Part shown: positions 50,200-62,540 of the stretch, one piece after another | How positions within the stretch are numbered: position 1 is the first letter of the stretch | Layout: each line of letters starts with the position of its first letter | Assembly: GCF_032854445.1 (NCBI RefSeq) | Contig: NC_088295.1 | Span: 92,003,805-92,067,804, forward strand | Direction: 5' to 3' | DNA length: 64,000 nt | Source of the DNA: Liolophura sinensis | Taxonomy: Eukaryota; Mollusca; Polyplacophora; Chitonida; Chitonidae | Notes under the pieces: model-generated | What the model was told of the DNA's origin: nothing | Databases searched by the model: none | Seen by the model: the letters and a program-made list of their open reading frames with translations, nothing else | Made by a program: the position numbers and the translations under genes

Positions 50200-50905
50200 C
50201 GTTTGTATACAAATTAGTGTGGCCTAAAACGGTATGCTTCACAAACTAAAGTGCGTGATACACATTGGACAGCTTAAGACGATATGCTTCACAAACTAAA
50301 GTGCGTGATACACACTGGACAGCCTAAGACGGTATGCTTCACAAACTAAAGTGCGTGATACACACTGCACAGCCTAAGACGATATGATTCACAAACTAAA
50401 GTGCGTGATACACATTGGACAGCCTAAGACGGTATGCTTCACAAACTAAAGTGCGTGATACACACTGAACAGCCTAAGACGATATGACTCACAAACTAAT
50501 GTGCGTGATACACATTGGACAACCTAGGACGGTATGCTTTACTAACTAAATTGTGTGATACACAATGGACAACCTAGGACGGTATGCTTTACTAACTAAA
50601 TTGTGTGATACACAATGGACAACCTAGGACGGTATGCTTCACTAACTAAAGTGTGTGATTCACGCTGGACAGCCTAGGACGGTATGCTTCACTAACTAAA
50701 GTGTGTGATTCACGCTGGACAGCCTAGAACGGTATGCTTCACTAACTAAAGTGTGTGATTCACAATTAGCAGCCAAAGAAGGTATGCTTTACAAGCTAAA
50801 GAGTGTGATTCACACTGGGCAGCCTAAGACGGTATACCTCACAAGATGAAGTGCGTGATACACATTGGACGGCCTAAGACGGTATACTTCACAACTAAAA
50901 AGATA
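50200..50905. repeat. 50-bp minisatellite, about 14 copies
   Basis: Unit of 50 bp: 'ggacagcctaagacggtatg' then 'cttcacaaactaaagtgcgt' then 'gatacacact'. The phrase g(g/a)tatg falls exactly every 50 bp from 50231. The first six copies alternate ggtatg and gatatg; from 50531 all copies have ggtatg and share new variants (actaactaaa, gtgtgattcac). Confidence 0.96.
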
Positions 50906-50929
50906 TTGAAGCTCAAACAAGATCTGGTA

Positions 50930-51185
50930 TTAAGCGAAAAGGCTGGTAATGTGTGACGAACGGTATTGCAGTGCCTGGGCAAGTGGCAAGGCCAGTAATG
51001 TGCGACGAAATGTGTGGCCTACGGTATTGTAGTACCGGGCAATCGACAAAGCCAGAAATGTGTGACGAAATGTGTAGCCTACGGTATTGCTGTATCCGGT
51101 CAAGCGAAAGGGCCGGTAATGTGTGACGAAATGTGTGGCCTACGGTATTGCTGTACTCGGGACAAGCGAAATGGCCAGACAGGTG
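50930..51185. repeat. ~60-bp minisatellite, about 4 copies
   Basis: 'aatgtgtgacgaaatgtgtg' and 'cctacggtattgctgta' recur at about 48, 60 and 61-bp steps; the first copy lacks about 13 bp. It is unrelated to the 50-bp array beside it as far as I can see. Confidence 0.9.
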
Positions 51186-52924
51186 TTTTCGTGTTAGCAA
51201 ACAGTCATTGGTTTTAGTGTTTTGTTATCTTTGCATAAAAAACGTAGGTGTGCACACACACGAAGCAGACGTTAGAAAGTGGATCAAGTCTCGCAAGACT
51301 GCCAAAGTTGCGAGCCTAATGGCCCAGACTCACATTGGGGACATCATCGCAGACCAGATGTACTGCTCTAAATGGGGTACTGATCAACTGATCACAATAT
51401 TTACAAGATTGTTTATAAACAGCAGTTAGTCTTCGTGCAGATACAATGGCGAAGTTTGTTTTCTGGTAACGGTCTTTAGCAGTCACTTCTTGTAAGCTCC
51501 GTCCATGAAGAGATGTTGTCCTACACTGAACTAAAAAGGAAACTCAAGTACCCGATTACACGAGGACGAGGTTATCATATCCACAGGGAACAGTGTTGTG
51601 GGCTTTAAAGAAGTAAACTTACAGCCACATTAACTTGGAAAAAGATTTTGTTTACTCCTGGCTCAATTACCATGTGTCCGTATGATGTCTGCGGACCAAG
51701 GGCTGGAGTTTGGAGCTCTGTCTACTGATAATATGTTTATCAGGTACAATTACACCCAGTGTATTATCTCTCCTTCCAGGCACGACATCAGCTAGATAAG
51801 ATTTCCATATTTAAAGAAATATTTCCTAGAAAACATTAATTTATTCATAAATTTCCCCTGACATCACGTTTGTGCGGTTCCTCACGGTTTCCGCGGCAGA
51901 CGGGAACTGCTAGGTAGACAAAGACACGGTGGTATCATACAAACCTTGATACAGACATAACTTTGTGGTGGACGATGATATTTTCACGTGTATGCGATTT
52001 GTGGTCATCTATTATTAATTGACACTGAAACTGACATAATGTGTAAAACAACAACTGCCGCTTACAATTAAACTAAGCCTTACCTATAATCCACCTTTGT
52101 TTAATGCGTATGTCTAAAAGCATAGTTAATGAGAATCTCTGTTTCATTTTTGTAAAAGGCCTTCCTGTCATCGAGTAAAAGAGCATTGCTCGATCGTTGT
52201 GCTTCAAATGGCGCACTTTAACCATACATTTAGACAAGAGTGTAAATTCTGAACACTTCGAGATAGCGGTGAATGTGTGGAGTATACGGGCAGCGAACCG
52301 ACGTTTATCACACTGTCAGAGAGCTAAGCGGATATATCACAGAGGTAACTGATCTGTAAATCTGGCGGCTTTATCTCGTTGACTGCCAAACACCGCTCGT
52401 TGTTCTCCACAGACAACTTTAAAGAGGCTGGGGCTAAAGCCCATTGACAGTTGCGTAACTTCAGCTTACCATGCTACCTATTTTATGAACGTTGACTGAG
52501 TGAAGGGTTGTTGTACGGAAATTGGCCCTGCCTTCGCTCGGAGACGCGACCCCATAAAGACTGATCACACATGTGGAGAGGAGAAGAGTGCTGTTGAGAT
52601 TGGTGATCTGGTGAGATTTACAGGCCTCAGATGCTAGTAAAGTAAACCGTCTGAGTTGCTGTCCAGTATTCGCCGTTATAATTTACCATCCCATAATCCG
52701 CTCAGAAGTGGCGGGGTGGAGTGAAGTCGGGTGTGGGGATGTTAGCCAATACTCCCTTAACCTCATGTCATTCAAGTATAATGCGTTGCTGCCCCCAAAA
52801 CTCGGCCCAAATTTGCAACAGGCTGAGTAGTTGATTGCCCATCCTCACAGAATTTATAACGGCCAAATGTTTATGATTTAGCGAGTTTGCTGACCTCACT
52901 GATTTGTTAGCTATGTATTTCGGT
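51186..52924. other. Unique sequence, no gene seen
   Basis: A 98-codon plus ORF (51133-51429) overlaps the array edge and is unrecognised. Nothing else was seen. Confidence 0.4.
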
Positions 52925-54145
52925 GAAAACAGACTAGTGTGACGGTCGGTGAGGCATTACCTACATGCAATAAGGACGAAAGCACAGTCTAGAGTGACAG
53001 TCGGTGAGGCAATGTCTACATGCTATACGGTGAAAACAAAACCTCCTGTGACGGTCGGTGAGACATTGCCTATATGCTATACGGTGAAAACACAGTGTAG
53101 TGTGACGGTCGGTGAGGCATTACCTACATACCACACGGTGAAAACGCACTCTCGGGTGATGGTCGGTGAGGCAATGTCTACATGCTGTATGGTGAAAACA
53201 CAGTCTAGTGTGACGGCCGGTCAGGCAATGTCTACATGCCCTATGGTGAAAACACAGTCTAGTGTGACGGCCGGTAAGGCAATGTCTATAGTCTGTATGG
53301 TGAAAACACAGTCTAGTGTGACGGTCGTTGAGGTAATGTCTATATTCTGTATGGTGAAAACACAGTCTCGTGTGACGGACGATAAAGCAATGTCTATATG
53401 CTGTATGGTGGAAACATAGTCTCATGTGACGGCCGGTAAGGCAAAGTCTTCATACTGTATGGTGAAAACACAGTTTAGTGTGATGGTCGGTGAGGCAATG
53501 TCTTTATGCTGTATGGTGGAAACATAGTCTCATGTGACGGTCGGTGAGGCAACGTCTACATGCTAAATGTTGAAAACACAGGCTAGTGTGACGGCCGGTA
53601 AGGCAATGTCTACATGCTAAATGGTGAAAACACAGTTTAGTGTGACGGCCGGTAAGGCAATGTCTACATGCTAAATGGTGAAAACACAGTTTAGTGTGAC
53701 GGCCGGAAAGGCAATGTCTACATACTGTATGGTGAAAACACAGTCCCGTGTGACGGTCGGTGAGGAAATGTCTATATTCTGTATGGTGAAAAAACAGTCT
53801 AGTGTGACGGCCGGTAAGGCAATGTCTATATGCTGTATGGTGGAAACATAGTCTCATGTGACGGTCGGTGAGGCAATGTCTATATGCCCTATGGTGAAAA
53901 CATATTTTAGTGGGACGGTCGGTAAGGCAATGTTTACATGCTAAATGGTGAAAACACAGTCTCATGTGACGGTCGGTGAGGCACTGTCTACATGCTGTAT
54001 GCTGAAAACACAGTCTAGTGTGACGCTCGGTGAGGCAATGTCTATATGCTGTATGGTGAAAACACTTTCTAGTGGGACGGACGATAAGGCAATGTCTACA
54101 TGCCCTATGGTGAAAACACAGTCTCCTGGTGAGGCATTGCACATA
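52925..54145. repeat. 54-bp minisatellite, about 22 copies
   Basis: Unit of 54 bp: 'agtgtgacggtcggtgaggc' then 'aatgtctacatgctgtatgg' then 'tgaaaacacagtct'. A variant with 'gtggaaacatagtctcatgt' appears at 53409, 53517 (108 bp apart) and 53840. ORFs of 101-212 codons on both strands follow from the 18-codon period; shifts of frame between 53100 and 53950 show it is not conserved as one reading frame. Confidence 0.96.
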
Positions 54146-54982
54146 TGTGTACAGTTTTATTGATTTTCGTCCGTTGTTTTAACTTGATTTGTTGCAAAAA
54201 ACCACAGGGAATATCCACTGACTTGATGGCGTACGACGTGTGTCATGTCAACCTCATGTTCTTCAGGTGAAGTACTACGTGAGCATTTTCTTTCGCGTGT
54301 AAAAACTGGTTCCTTATACATAACAATGTACTATGGCGCCAAAGATGGCACTGGATACGTATTATCTCTGTAAAAAAAGGGGAGTTCTAACTGTATGAAA
54401 TTTCCCAAAAGACGAACGTCACTCTCCCTAATATCTAACCATAGATCGCCACATGGCTAAAAGTTTATTACATTCCTCTACCTACAGAGACTGTAATCCA
54501 AAAAGACGGCAAAGTTATTTTGCAAGCTTTAAGTGCGGGCGTTGGTGATTCTAACGAAGGCAACGCAAGGCCACGTTTCCACATGCATCTTTTATAGAAA
54601 CCATTCTATCACCAGAGAGAAAAACAGTGTAACGGATTGTTTCATCTTCCAACGAAGTGAAAATTGTAAAATACTTTATGGAATGCCATTCATACGTTAC
54701 TGCATGTGATATATACACAATGCCATCCTCAATGTGTGGCAATTCTGCACTGTTTTTTTAATACTGGCCATTCACTGTGATGTACGGGTTTATTAGGCCG
54801 TATATAGTTTTCGGCAATTGCCCGGCTTTTTTATCAAGTACAAGTAACGGTAGTAAACAAATAAAGTACAGATAAAGCCTCCATTCTTCAAATGTTTTAA
54901 CTAGAACTATCCCAGGCAACAAAGTTTAAGGAATTCCTCATGTCCTAATTTTGGTCTACCGGTGATGGTGTCACATGCAGCC
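54146..54982. other. Unique sequence, no gene seen
   Basis: Only a 63-codon minus ORF (54551-54742) without an ATG start; unrecognised. Confidence 0.4.
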
Positions 54983-55102
54983 CCTCTAGAGGTTGGTTTC
55001 CACCCACCATAATGCTGGCCGCCGTTGTATGAGTGAAATATTCTTGAGTATGGCGTAAAACACCAATGAAATGAAATAAATGAAATACCTCTACAGGTTG
55101 GT
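54983..55102 (+). mobile_element. 5'-truncated SINE tail with 15-bp target-site duplication
   Basis: The inserted part is 54998-55087: 'ttccacccaccataatgctg', 'gccgccgttgtatgagtgaa', 'atattcttgagtatggcgta' and 'aaacaccaatgaaatgaaat'. It is flanked by cctctagaggttggt (54983-54997) and cctctacaggttggt (55088-55102), 15 bp with one mismatch. This fixes both ends of a mobile unit that lacks a tRNA-like head. Confidence 0.88.
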
Positions 55103-55194
55103 GTATCCAATACCTGATAAGTAACTCGAGGGTCGGAGTTGTACACTTCTCGAGTCACGTTTAAATTCAACACGACCGTATGTATGTAAGTTAG

Positions 55195-55257
55195 TTCACG
55201 TTTACGCCATACTTAAGATTATTTCACAATTATATGACGGTGGCCTAGGACCATGGA
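55195..55257 (-). mobile_element. SINE tail fragment
   Basis: The plus strand reads 'tttacgccatacttaagatt', then 'atttcacaattatatgacgg', then 'tggcc': the complement of the common tail and core. Confidence 0.75.
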
Positions 55258-55619
55258 ACCCTCTAAGGGAAGGACATATCCTTGTGACAGCGGATGGATG
55301 GCTGTCATATCAGTACGTCATGTTTGTCAATACAACGTAAAAATTGTCGATCACAAGTGTGTACATAAATAACGAGGGGGCATCACACAGTTCTATGTAG
55401 CGTACTCCACCAACACAATGTCTCTTATTTTTCGATGACAGCTATTAAAATGAAGTCCATCAAATCATAGGGTTGTCCGGATCGTTACCGATTATGTTGC
55501 TACTGATGTAGTTGTTGTGTGTTGACGAATTGAATGGTGTGTGTGGTTGCCTGACCACGAGTACACGCGCCAATCTGCCGGGGTGAAGTGACATGCCCAA
55601 TGGTCAGGCATGCCAGTCT
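55258..55619. other. Unique sequence, no gene seen
   Basis: Nothing recognised. Confidence 0.4.
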
Positions 55620-55860
55620 GTACCCAATCCGCCCAACAAGTAAAAATCACCAGTAAAGCCACGAATATCTACCTTACAGGTTAAAGGCAACCCTCCACCC
55701 CACAAGTAAACGGACAATTTTAGCCTACAAGGAAAGCGCAATCCGCCTACACACAAGTAAAATCAAAACAGTCCCTGACCACAAATAAAACCGTAAATCT
55801 CCAAACCACATATAAATTTCTAAGCGTAAGCGTCCAGTACATAAATAGAAGGCATACGTT
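55620..55860. repeat. Decayed tandem repeat, unit about 35-50 bp
   Basis: 'aatccgcccaacaagtaaaa', 'aaccctccaccccacaagta', 'aatccgcctacacacaagta' and 'aaatctccaaaccacatata' mark successive units. Too worn for a firm period. Confidence 0.65.
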
Positions 55861-58619
55861 ATTTGGACCCTGTGCATTCAGCAAATGCGGACTTGGCAGA
55901 CTATAGCCTGTTCTACTAGCCAGTCGCCTATATTCAGCTCTCTGTAAAACCAGTCATAATCACTGCCAAAAATTGCTTATAATCATTGACATGTAACAAC
56001 ACAAGCTCTACACATGAACATGTTGAAAGTTCACTTTCTTTCACAGAAGATGGAGTTAGAACGCTTTTTCTAATTCAAAATGTTAAACTTCATGAGCTCG
56101 GTTTCGACCCCGAGAAAGCATTGCCTCGGATGACGTCATAATTATTCAAAAACATGTTCTGGCGGAGGGTGACGCCACCTAAAGTGCTATCGACTATGGT
56201 GTAAACCGTCTTATCTGAACTTGTTAACACGTTCAAGTATAATATAAGTATAATATAATCTTAATAAATGATTTTTTAAAATCTGTTGTGTGTGATCTAC
56301 AGTAATAAAAAGCAATGTAGGGACAGTCGTGTGGATTGTGTTACTGCGTGGAGTTCTAACCGCATGTTGATACATCTGTTGTAAGAAGAATTATTCTCCC
56401 AGCCCATTGTCAAACATGTATTTTCCTTGGAATAATATCGACGTAAAATATATCAATAGTTAGAGCTCATGGTGTTACGTGTAACAAAGGGAAGGTAGTC
56501 TTGGGAGCGACTCATTTTAGAGAATAGTTGAATATATGCGACAGGCTTATAAAATTTCCAAATGGCAATCAGATATCAGCACTGTTTTTTCTGCCATTTA
56601 GGCATTTACATGAAGAGTATGAATAAAACCTGTGGCTGTTTGCCAACTATCGCACGGTCGCAGCTGCTCTGGTTTTACTGGCTATGCTGTGCTGTTTTTA
56701 TTATGTACATAAACATGCATGGTCGCCTGTTAGCAAAAGTTATAGGCACTACTATGATAAATAAAGCAGCCTTTTACTGGGCCATAATCCCCAGTACTGC
56801 TCCATTGTAGCCTACCCTAAATGGCGTTGCTAAAATATTCCTCGCACAAATCATTGGAGCTGTGAACCACCTGTAACAAAGGTGACTACTGACCAGCAAG
56901 TCACGTGATTACGGTGTTATGACTAACACGATCAGATTCACACAACAACGCAGCCATCAAGCCAATTTCCGGCAGCATCTTTCGACCAGCATTAATATGC
57001 AAATGCTGGAGAGGTCACCTGGAGAGGTGGTCGTAAAGGTACAGCAGGTGACAAGGGCAGGTAATTAAGAAAACCTCCACGGTGTACACTGGCACATAAA
57101 ATCTGCTTCTTCCAGAAAGCTTAATGGAAAAGTTCGGCATTTACATTCCTAAAGCAGCCCCAAGCCAAGGACGACTCGAGATCAGCAAGTGTGTAATTGG
57201 TCTTTGGCATTGCACTTAACGAGAATTGCTGAATGAAGATGGGGACTATTTTCTGGGAGTATCTTGACGTTCAACCGGAGTTAAATGGCCATTCACTGGA
57301 ATCACTTTGACGGGGAAATCAGAAGCCATGGTGAGACAGAGTGGGGCGGGAAGCCGGTAGAGTGGTGAAAGCCGAGAAGAAAGTCGCGAGAGGAGCACGC
57401 ATCGGTGGAAAAGTGTTCAAACTCTAAGCACATCTGATTAGCGTGCGAATCATGTCTCAGCTCTCAAGTTCACCCGAGACATCTTAAGGAAGCTGTAGGA
57501 ACAGGTCAAATGACATATTAAATGTTGTCTAGTCAGGAGGCCAGTACCATAGTATCATCACTACCTCAACATTTAGTGCCTACCAGTTAATCGTAAGGTG
57601 AAATAATTCATTACGGAAAGCTGAAGTGCGAAGAGCCTAAATCGTACAAATATGTATGCTTTATTTACAAAAAAATAGCAACTGTTAATAGAAATATCAC
57701 ATTTTGTAGGGATTCAAGTTAAGCGAGTTGAGAGCAGGCGGATTCCTTGCGGCTGTGTACCCATTTGAAACCTGCACTCCACTTCCATTAGCTGTCAGCA
57801 AAATGCACCGTTCATGTGCGCAAGCTTTTGATGTGGGCCTACCTGCCTGCTCGGTCAGAGAAGTCGTCACAAGTTAAGTGTGACCACACTGAGCAGTCTA
57901 ACGCTCCAGCCCGGCCCCAGGCCAAATGGCTTTGGCATGCGATGGCAGAAGTAATGTCAGTGAGCGCTGGTTGTACAGACAGTGGCGGTACCCAGATTAC
58001 CTACTTCTTACTCATTACCGACCCTCAAGGCCAGCCCTTCGCATAACCACCAGGCCCATACCCCAATGATTTCGGCGCGCGATCGGGGGTAAATTGTGTT
58101 TTGGCGGAGTTTTAATGCACAACATGTCTAGCAATGATAAGACTGGTGTGAAAAATGGGTTCAAAATACTTGTTAATGTTGTATGGCGGTATAGCTGTCA
58201 GAGATACGCATCGTTTAGAGGAAATGGCTGTTTAAGCTCATGGTAATCAAGCAGATGAGTTGTCATGGTCCCCTGTCTAACGAGCTAACATCACTCTATA
58301 CGTCATGCCTGCTAGTGACACGATTATCAATGTAGAGCGTTTCCCGCCTTAAGTAATTCGGACCAAATCTGTGAAGTCTGTTATTCGTTCCCGCTCTTGA
58401 GATTTGTGTGTAAACCGGTAACGTATACACATGTATTGCATAAAATCATCGGTCAATCCACCTTGGACTCGAATCATATTCCGCGGACAAAGGTACCTAT
58501 CAAAGTTTTACCAGAGCAAAACAGTTCTTTAAATGTCAAAGTAGCTCTGTTTAACTGACGCATACAATTAAGTAGAAATGTACCCAACAGAAACATACTA
58601 CAAGAGTGCCGAGCAGTTT
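55861..58619. other. Unique sequence, no gene seen
   Basis: ORFs at 56562-56810 and 57816-58046 (+) are short and unrecognised. A tiny duplication (agtataatata) lies near 56235. Confidence 0.4.
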
Positions 58620-58672
58620 TATTGATTTGATTTGTGCTAAACGCCGTCTTCATGTGTTCTTAACTTATATGA
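58620..58672 (-). mobile_element. Decayed SINE tail fragment
   Basis: The plus strand 'attgatttgatttgtgctaa' followed by 'acgccgtc' resembles the complement of the common tail. Confidence 0.45.
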
Positions 58673-58979
58673 TCAATGGTCAGATTTCTGTTTATAGGAA
58701 ACCGTTATGAGATTGTGAGAAACCACCAATCTGACAATCTTCGGAAACTGGCCAGGCCGGTATTAAGACTTTGTAGAGCCGAAGATCAGTCGCAATACTG
58801 TGCGGTGAGGTCGCATCCCCTCTGGGTACACCCAATCGGGAATACATCAGTAGAAACACAAAAATGTGACTATACGAGAATTGGAACCTTCTGGATATGG
58901 ACAGCTTGTTATTTCAAGATGTTAATTATCAGAGGTTCACTACTGTTCATAAACGCAATATCTGCTTGGTGTTTTCAAC

Positions 58980-59075
58980 AGTTTTCACTTGTATGACGGT
59001 GGTAAGCTTTTGGAGGAAACCAGCCAGAAGAATCAAGCACCTTCATTTGCGAGGTATCGCGCAAACCTTCTAGCA
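58980..59075 (-). mobile_element. Decayed SINE core and body fragment
   Basis: The plus strand 'ttcacttgtatgacggtggt' and 'ggaggaaacc' match the complement of the core region; following bases resemble the body loosely. Confidence 0.5.
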
Positions 59076-59133
59076 AACATCACAGGCCATTCTGCGACAC
59101 ATGGATTCATACAAGCACCCTAATTATTCAAGG

Positions 59134-59190
59134 GTTAAGAAATATTCTCAAAGATAGCGTAAAACGCCAACCAAATAAATAAATAAACGA
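59134..59190 (+). mobile_element. SINE tail fragment
   Basis: 'agaaatattctcaaagatag', then 'cgtaaaacgccaaccaaata', then AAAT repeats. Confidence 0.7.
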
Positions 59191-59602
59191 CTGGTCAAGC
59201 CCTACGGAACTTTCGACAGAAGACTTAAATCTGAGAGTCAAATTCAACATTTACTCGTAAACCAAGAAGAGGAGTTCCAAGTCGATGACAGAAAAATCGA
59301 TATCTTCAATTTGCAATTCATGGACAACTGTATATCAGTATTGTTGTCATGTATTCAGTTTAATCCCACGGCTACAATATAATTTGATTTGTATTACAAG
59401 AAATTAGTACCAGATAAATGATCAAACAAATTAGGGACTAATAGAAAATCATACATGTATGTGTACGTAACAACATTCCCAAGCCATGGTCCCACGTGCA
59501 AAGTCACCCACACATTTCTAGGACAGTTGTATGACGTGAACGTCAACAGATTAGGTTTATGGTTCCGACATCAGGGGGTCACCATTCGTGTCTTAGCCAA
59601 GA

Positions 59603-59616
59603 TAACAGACAGGGAG
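59603..59616. repeat. Left target-site duplication of SINE 59617-59853
   Basis: Reads taacagacagggag, identical to 59854-59867. Confidence 0.9.
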
Positions 59617-59853
59617 TGAGTGAGTGAGTGAGTGAGTGCTTAAGGTTTAACATAACACTACTTAACGTTCACTGAGACGCCTTAAAGTAAGTCCCCCCGC
59701 CCGAGCCATTATACTGATACCGGTCAACGAGTAGTTGCCCTATCCCCTTCATGCTGTAACTTCCTCTTTTAAGGTCTTAGGTGTGACCCAGGATTGACCC
59801 TGGATCTACCGCTCCCGAAGCGGACGCTCTACCAACTGTGGTAGCGGGGCCGG
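59617..59853 (-). mobile_element. Family A SINE, full head, internal deletion, 14-bp target-site duplication
   Basis: On the minus strand it starts with the full tRNA-like head: 'ccggccccgctaccacagtt', A-box region at plus 59832-59843 and B-box region near 59791-59801. It ends in (GAGT)n at the left. It is about 90 bp shorter than the copy at 1860 because the 'cagtcatatgacg' to 'tttagtgctgc' part of the body is missing. Perfect 14-bp duplications (taacagacagggag) lie at 59603-59616 and 59854-59867. Confidence 0.92.
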
Positions 59854-59867
59854 TAACAGACAGGGAG
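59854..59867. repeat. Right target-site duplication of SINE 59617-59853
   Basis: Reads taacagacagggag, identical to 59603-59616. Confidence 0.9.
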
Positions 59868-60659
59868 GCATAATTCCAATATTTACTGATTCTTAGGGTC
59901 ATAACCGAGAGATCGAGAAGTCTGTGCGATTACCAAACCGTAAGAGCAAATAAAACCCAGCCGGCCAAAAGATACTGTTTCATAAAGTCTCTGTGATATT
60001 AGTTTATGGGGGATGACTGGAGATACTTATGAACTGTGGTAATTACACGGGCATGTGAAGAGATTTAACGGTAGTAGAGAGAGGACTAATACTCCACAAG
60101 CTGGCTAAGGATTCGGGACGAGACCCCCGAGACCGTAAGAAGACAGTCGATAGTGCATACAATTCAAGCGTCTTAAAAGATTGCCAGATGACAAGCGATA
60201 GGACAATTCATAACGAGGCCTCACAAAGGGAATCATTAATGAATGCGTGCCGATCAAATCATATGGTTTATCCGCGGTACTCCATCATTCGTCATGAGCT
60301 GTAGGTTATCTGATTCGTGTGCCTCGCATTTACAATGAATGGACGTCCGCTGTCCCTGTTCAGCCGCCAGCTTTATTACCTTGTCCCGGGAGTGGACGGC
60401 CAGCTTGACTTTCCTGACAAGCGCACCGTGTTTCTTTGACAAGATCTGCGCAAGCGTGGTAATGCTTACGCGAAGCCATCATAACAAAGTTCGGTCGCCT
60501 AAGAAAAACATTATTTATAATTAATATCAGAATTCTTCTTATCATAGAGCTGTAATGGTCACGAGATGATGTGGTTCCAAGTATTCTCTACTGACTCAAC
60601 ACCAGCCTCTCTACCATGTCTGATAGAACAAAGTACCGTCTGAGCTCTTTCCACTACGA
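59868..60659. other. Unique sequence, no gene seen
   Basis: Overlapping 61-62-codon ORFs on both strands near 60254-60545, unrecognised. Confidence 0.4.
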
Positions 60660-60805
60660 GGATGAATCTGTCGTGTGTCCTGTGGTACTTAGTCATACGT
60701 TACAGCACTACGTTGAATTTTTCGTGTGTCCTTTGGTATTTTATGATATGTTACAGCACACAAAAACACTGTCGTGTGTAGTGTTGGTATTTTATGCGAA
60801 CAAGC
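60660..60805. repeat. Decayed ~55-bp tandem repeat, about 3 copies
   Basis: 'tcgtgtgtcctgtggtactt', 'tcgtgtgtcctttggtattt' and 'tcgtgtgtagtgttggtatt' start successive units, with 'gttacagcac' inside. Confidence 0.7.
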
Positions 60806-61139
60806 TGCTCGTTGGTGACACTAAATACTCGATCGAGATAATCCGTGAGAAATGTTTTGTGGTATTTTGAATGCTTTATTTCTAATCTAGTTATATATTT
60901 GTATTTGGTTTGGAAAAAATATGCAAAGTTATTTCTTTTGTTTCTAGCCACAGTGCCATGTCATGACCTTATTTACCATTTTATTCATTTCTTGCTTTCT
61001 TTTATTCATTGCTTTTTATACAATATGGCATTACGAGAGATAAAGTTCCTTTGGCTTGTATTCCTAGGTGTATTATTTGTGCAATTTCCTTCTTTACACA
61101 GTAAAACAACATTCAAATTAAATCCATAACTGAAAACAA
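60806..61139. other. T-rich unique sequence
   Basis: A 94-codon plus ORF (60845-61129) is hydrophobic because the DNA is T-rich; not supported as a gene. Confidence 0.35.
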
Positions 61140-61554
61140 TCGTCTGCTGAGTACAAGTAGTACACGGCATCTCTATCGGATACTTGTCCCTTGGCCATTC
61201 TGAGAACTCTGTAGAATTTCTGCTAGGGATTTATAACACAAGGATAACTGTATGGGTTTCTTGCCCAGTATGGGAGTCCTATTAGGCGCCTGGTGAGGGC
61301 TTGTGAGCAATGTTGGGAATCTGATAAGAGCTTATACTATGAGACAAACTGTTTTATTGCAGGGCTACTGCACTGGCTACTTGCCTGTTGGCATTAGGTG
61401 AGCTCTATTGGGTATCTGGTGAAAGTTTATAGTACAAAGATAACTCTGTCGGATAAGTGTCCATTTGGAATACTGAAAGCTACGCTCAGAGCTTTTAATA
61501 CAAGGGTAATTATTGGCTACATTGCACGTGTCCATTATACATTATGTGGCCTTT
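61140..61554. repeat. Decayed 77-bp repeat copies
   Basis: About five worn units containing 'ggataact', 'cttgccc' and 'tatctggtgaaagtttatag', clearly related to the homogeneous array that follows. Confidence 0.8.
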
Positions 61555-62540
61555 ATTGAGTATCTGCTGAAAGTTTACAGTACACGGATAACTTTACCGG
61601 ATGCTTGCCCATTGGTCATTCCGTCATTTCTGTTGAGTATCTGGTGAAAGTTTACAGTACACGGATAACTTTACCGGATGCTTGCCCAATGGTCATTCTG
61701 TCATTTCTGTTGAGTATCTGGTGAAAGTTTACAGTACACGGATAACTTTACCGGATGCTTGCCCAATGGTCATTCTGTCATTTCTGTTGAGTATCTGGTG
61801 AAAGTTTACAGTACACGGATAACTTTACCGGATGCTTGCCCATTGGTCATTCTGTCATTTCTGTTGAGTATCTGGTGAAAGTTTACAGTACACGGATAAC
61901 TTTACCGGATGCTTGCCCAATGGTCATTCCGTCATTTCTGTTGAGTATCTGCTGAAAGTTTACAGTACACGGATAACTTTACCGAATGCTTGCCCAATGG
62001 TCATTCTGTCATTTCTGTTGAGTATCTGCTGAAAGTTTACAGTACACGGATAACTTTACCGGATGCTTGCCCATTGGTCATTCTGTCATTTCTGTTGAGT
62101 ATCTGGTGAAAGTTTACAGTACACGGATAACTTTACCGGATGCTTGCCCATTGGTCATTCTGTCATTTCTGTTGAGTATCTGGTGAAAGTTTACAGTACA
62201 CGGATAACTTTACCGGATGCTTGCCCATTGGTCATTCTGTCATTTCTGTTGAGTATCTGGTGAAAGTTTACAGTACACGGATAACTTTACCGAATGCTTG
62301 CCCAATGGTCATTCTGTCATTTCTGTTGAGTATCTGCTGAAAGTTTACAGTACACGGATAACTTTACCGGATGCTTGCCCATTGGTCATTCTGTCATTTC
62401 TGTTGAGTATCTGGTGAAAGTTTACAGTACACGGATAACTTTACCGGATGCTTGCCCAATGGTCATTCTGTCATTTCTGTTGAGTATCTGCTGAAAGTTT
62501 ACAGTACACGGATAACTTTATGAAATACTTGACCATTGAG
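61555..62540. repeat. 77-bp minisatellite, about 12.5 near-identical copies
   Basis: Unit of 77 bp: 'tgagtatctggtgaaagttt', 'acagtacacggataacttta', 'ccggatgcttgcccattggt', 'cattctgtcatttctgt'. Copies differ mainly at four positions (ctggtg/ctgctg, ccggatg/ccgaatg, cattgg/caatgg, attctg/attccg). The array ends near 62520 in a diverged copy. Confidence 0.97.

Noticed and set aside
52949-54142. Repeat-encoded proteins on both strands
   Set aside because: The frame changes within the array, so no single reading frame is maintained.
59780-59853. Functional tRNA gene
   Set aside because: It is the head of a SINE bounded by target-site duplications.
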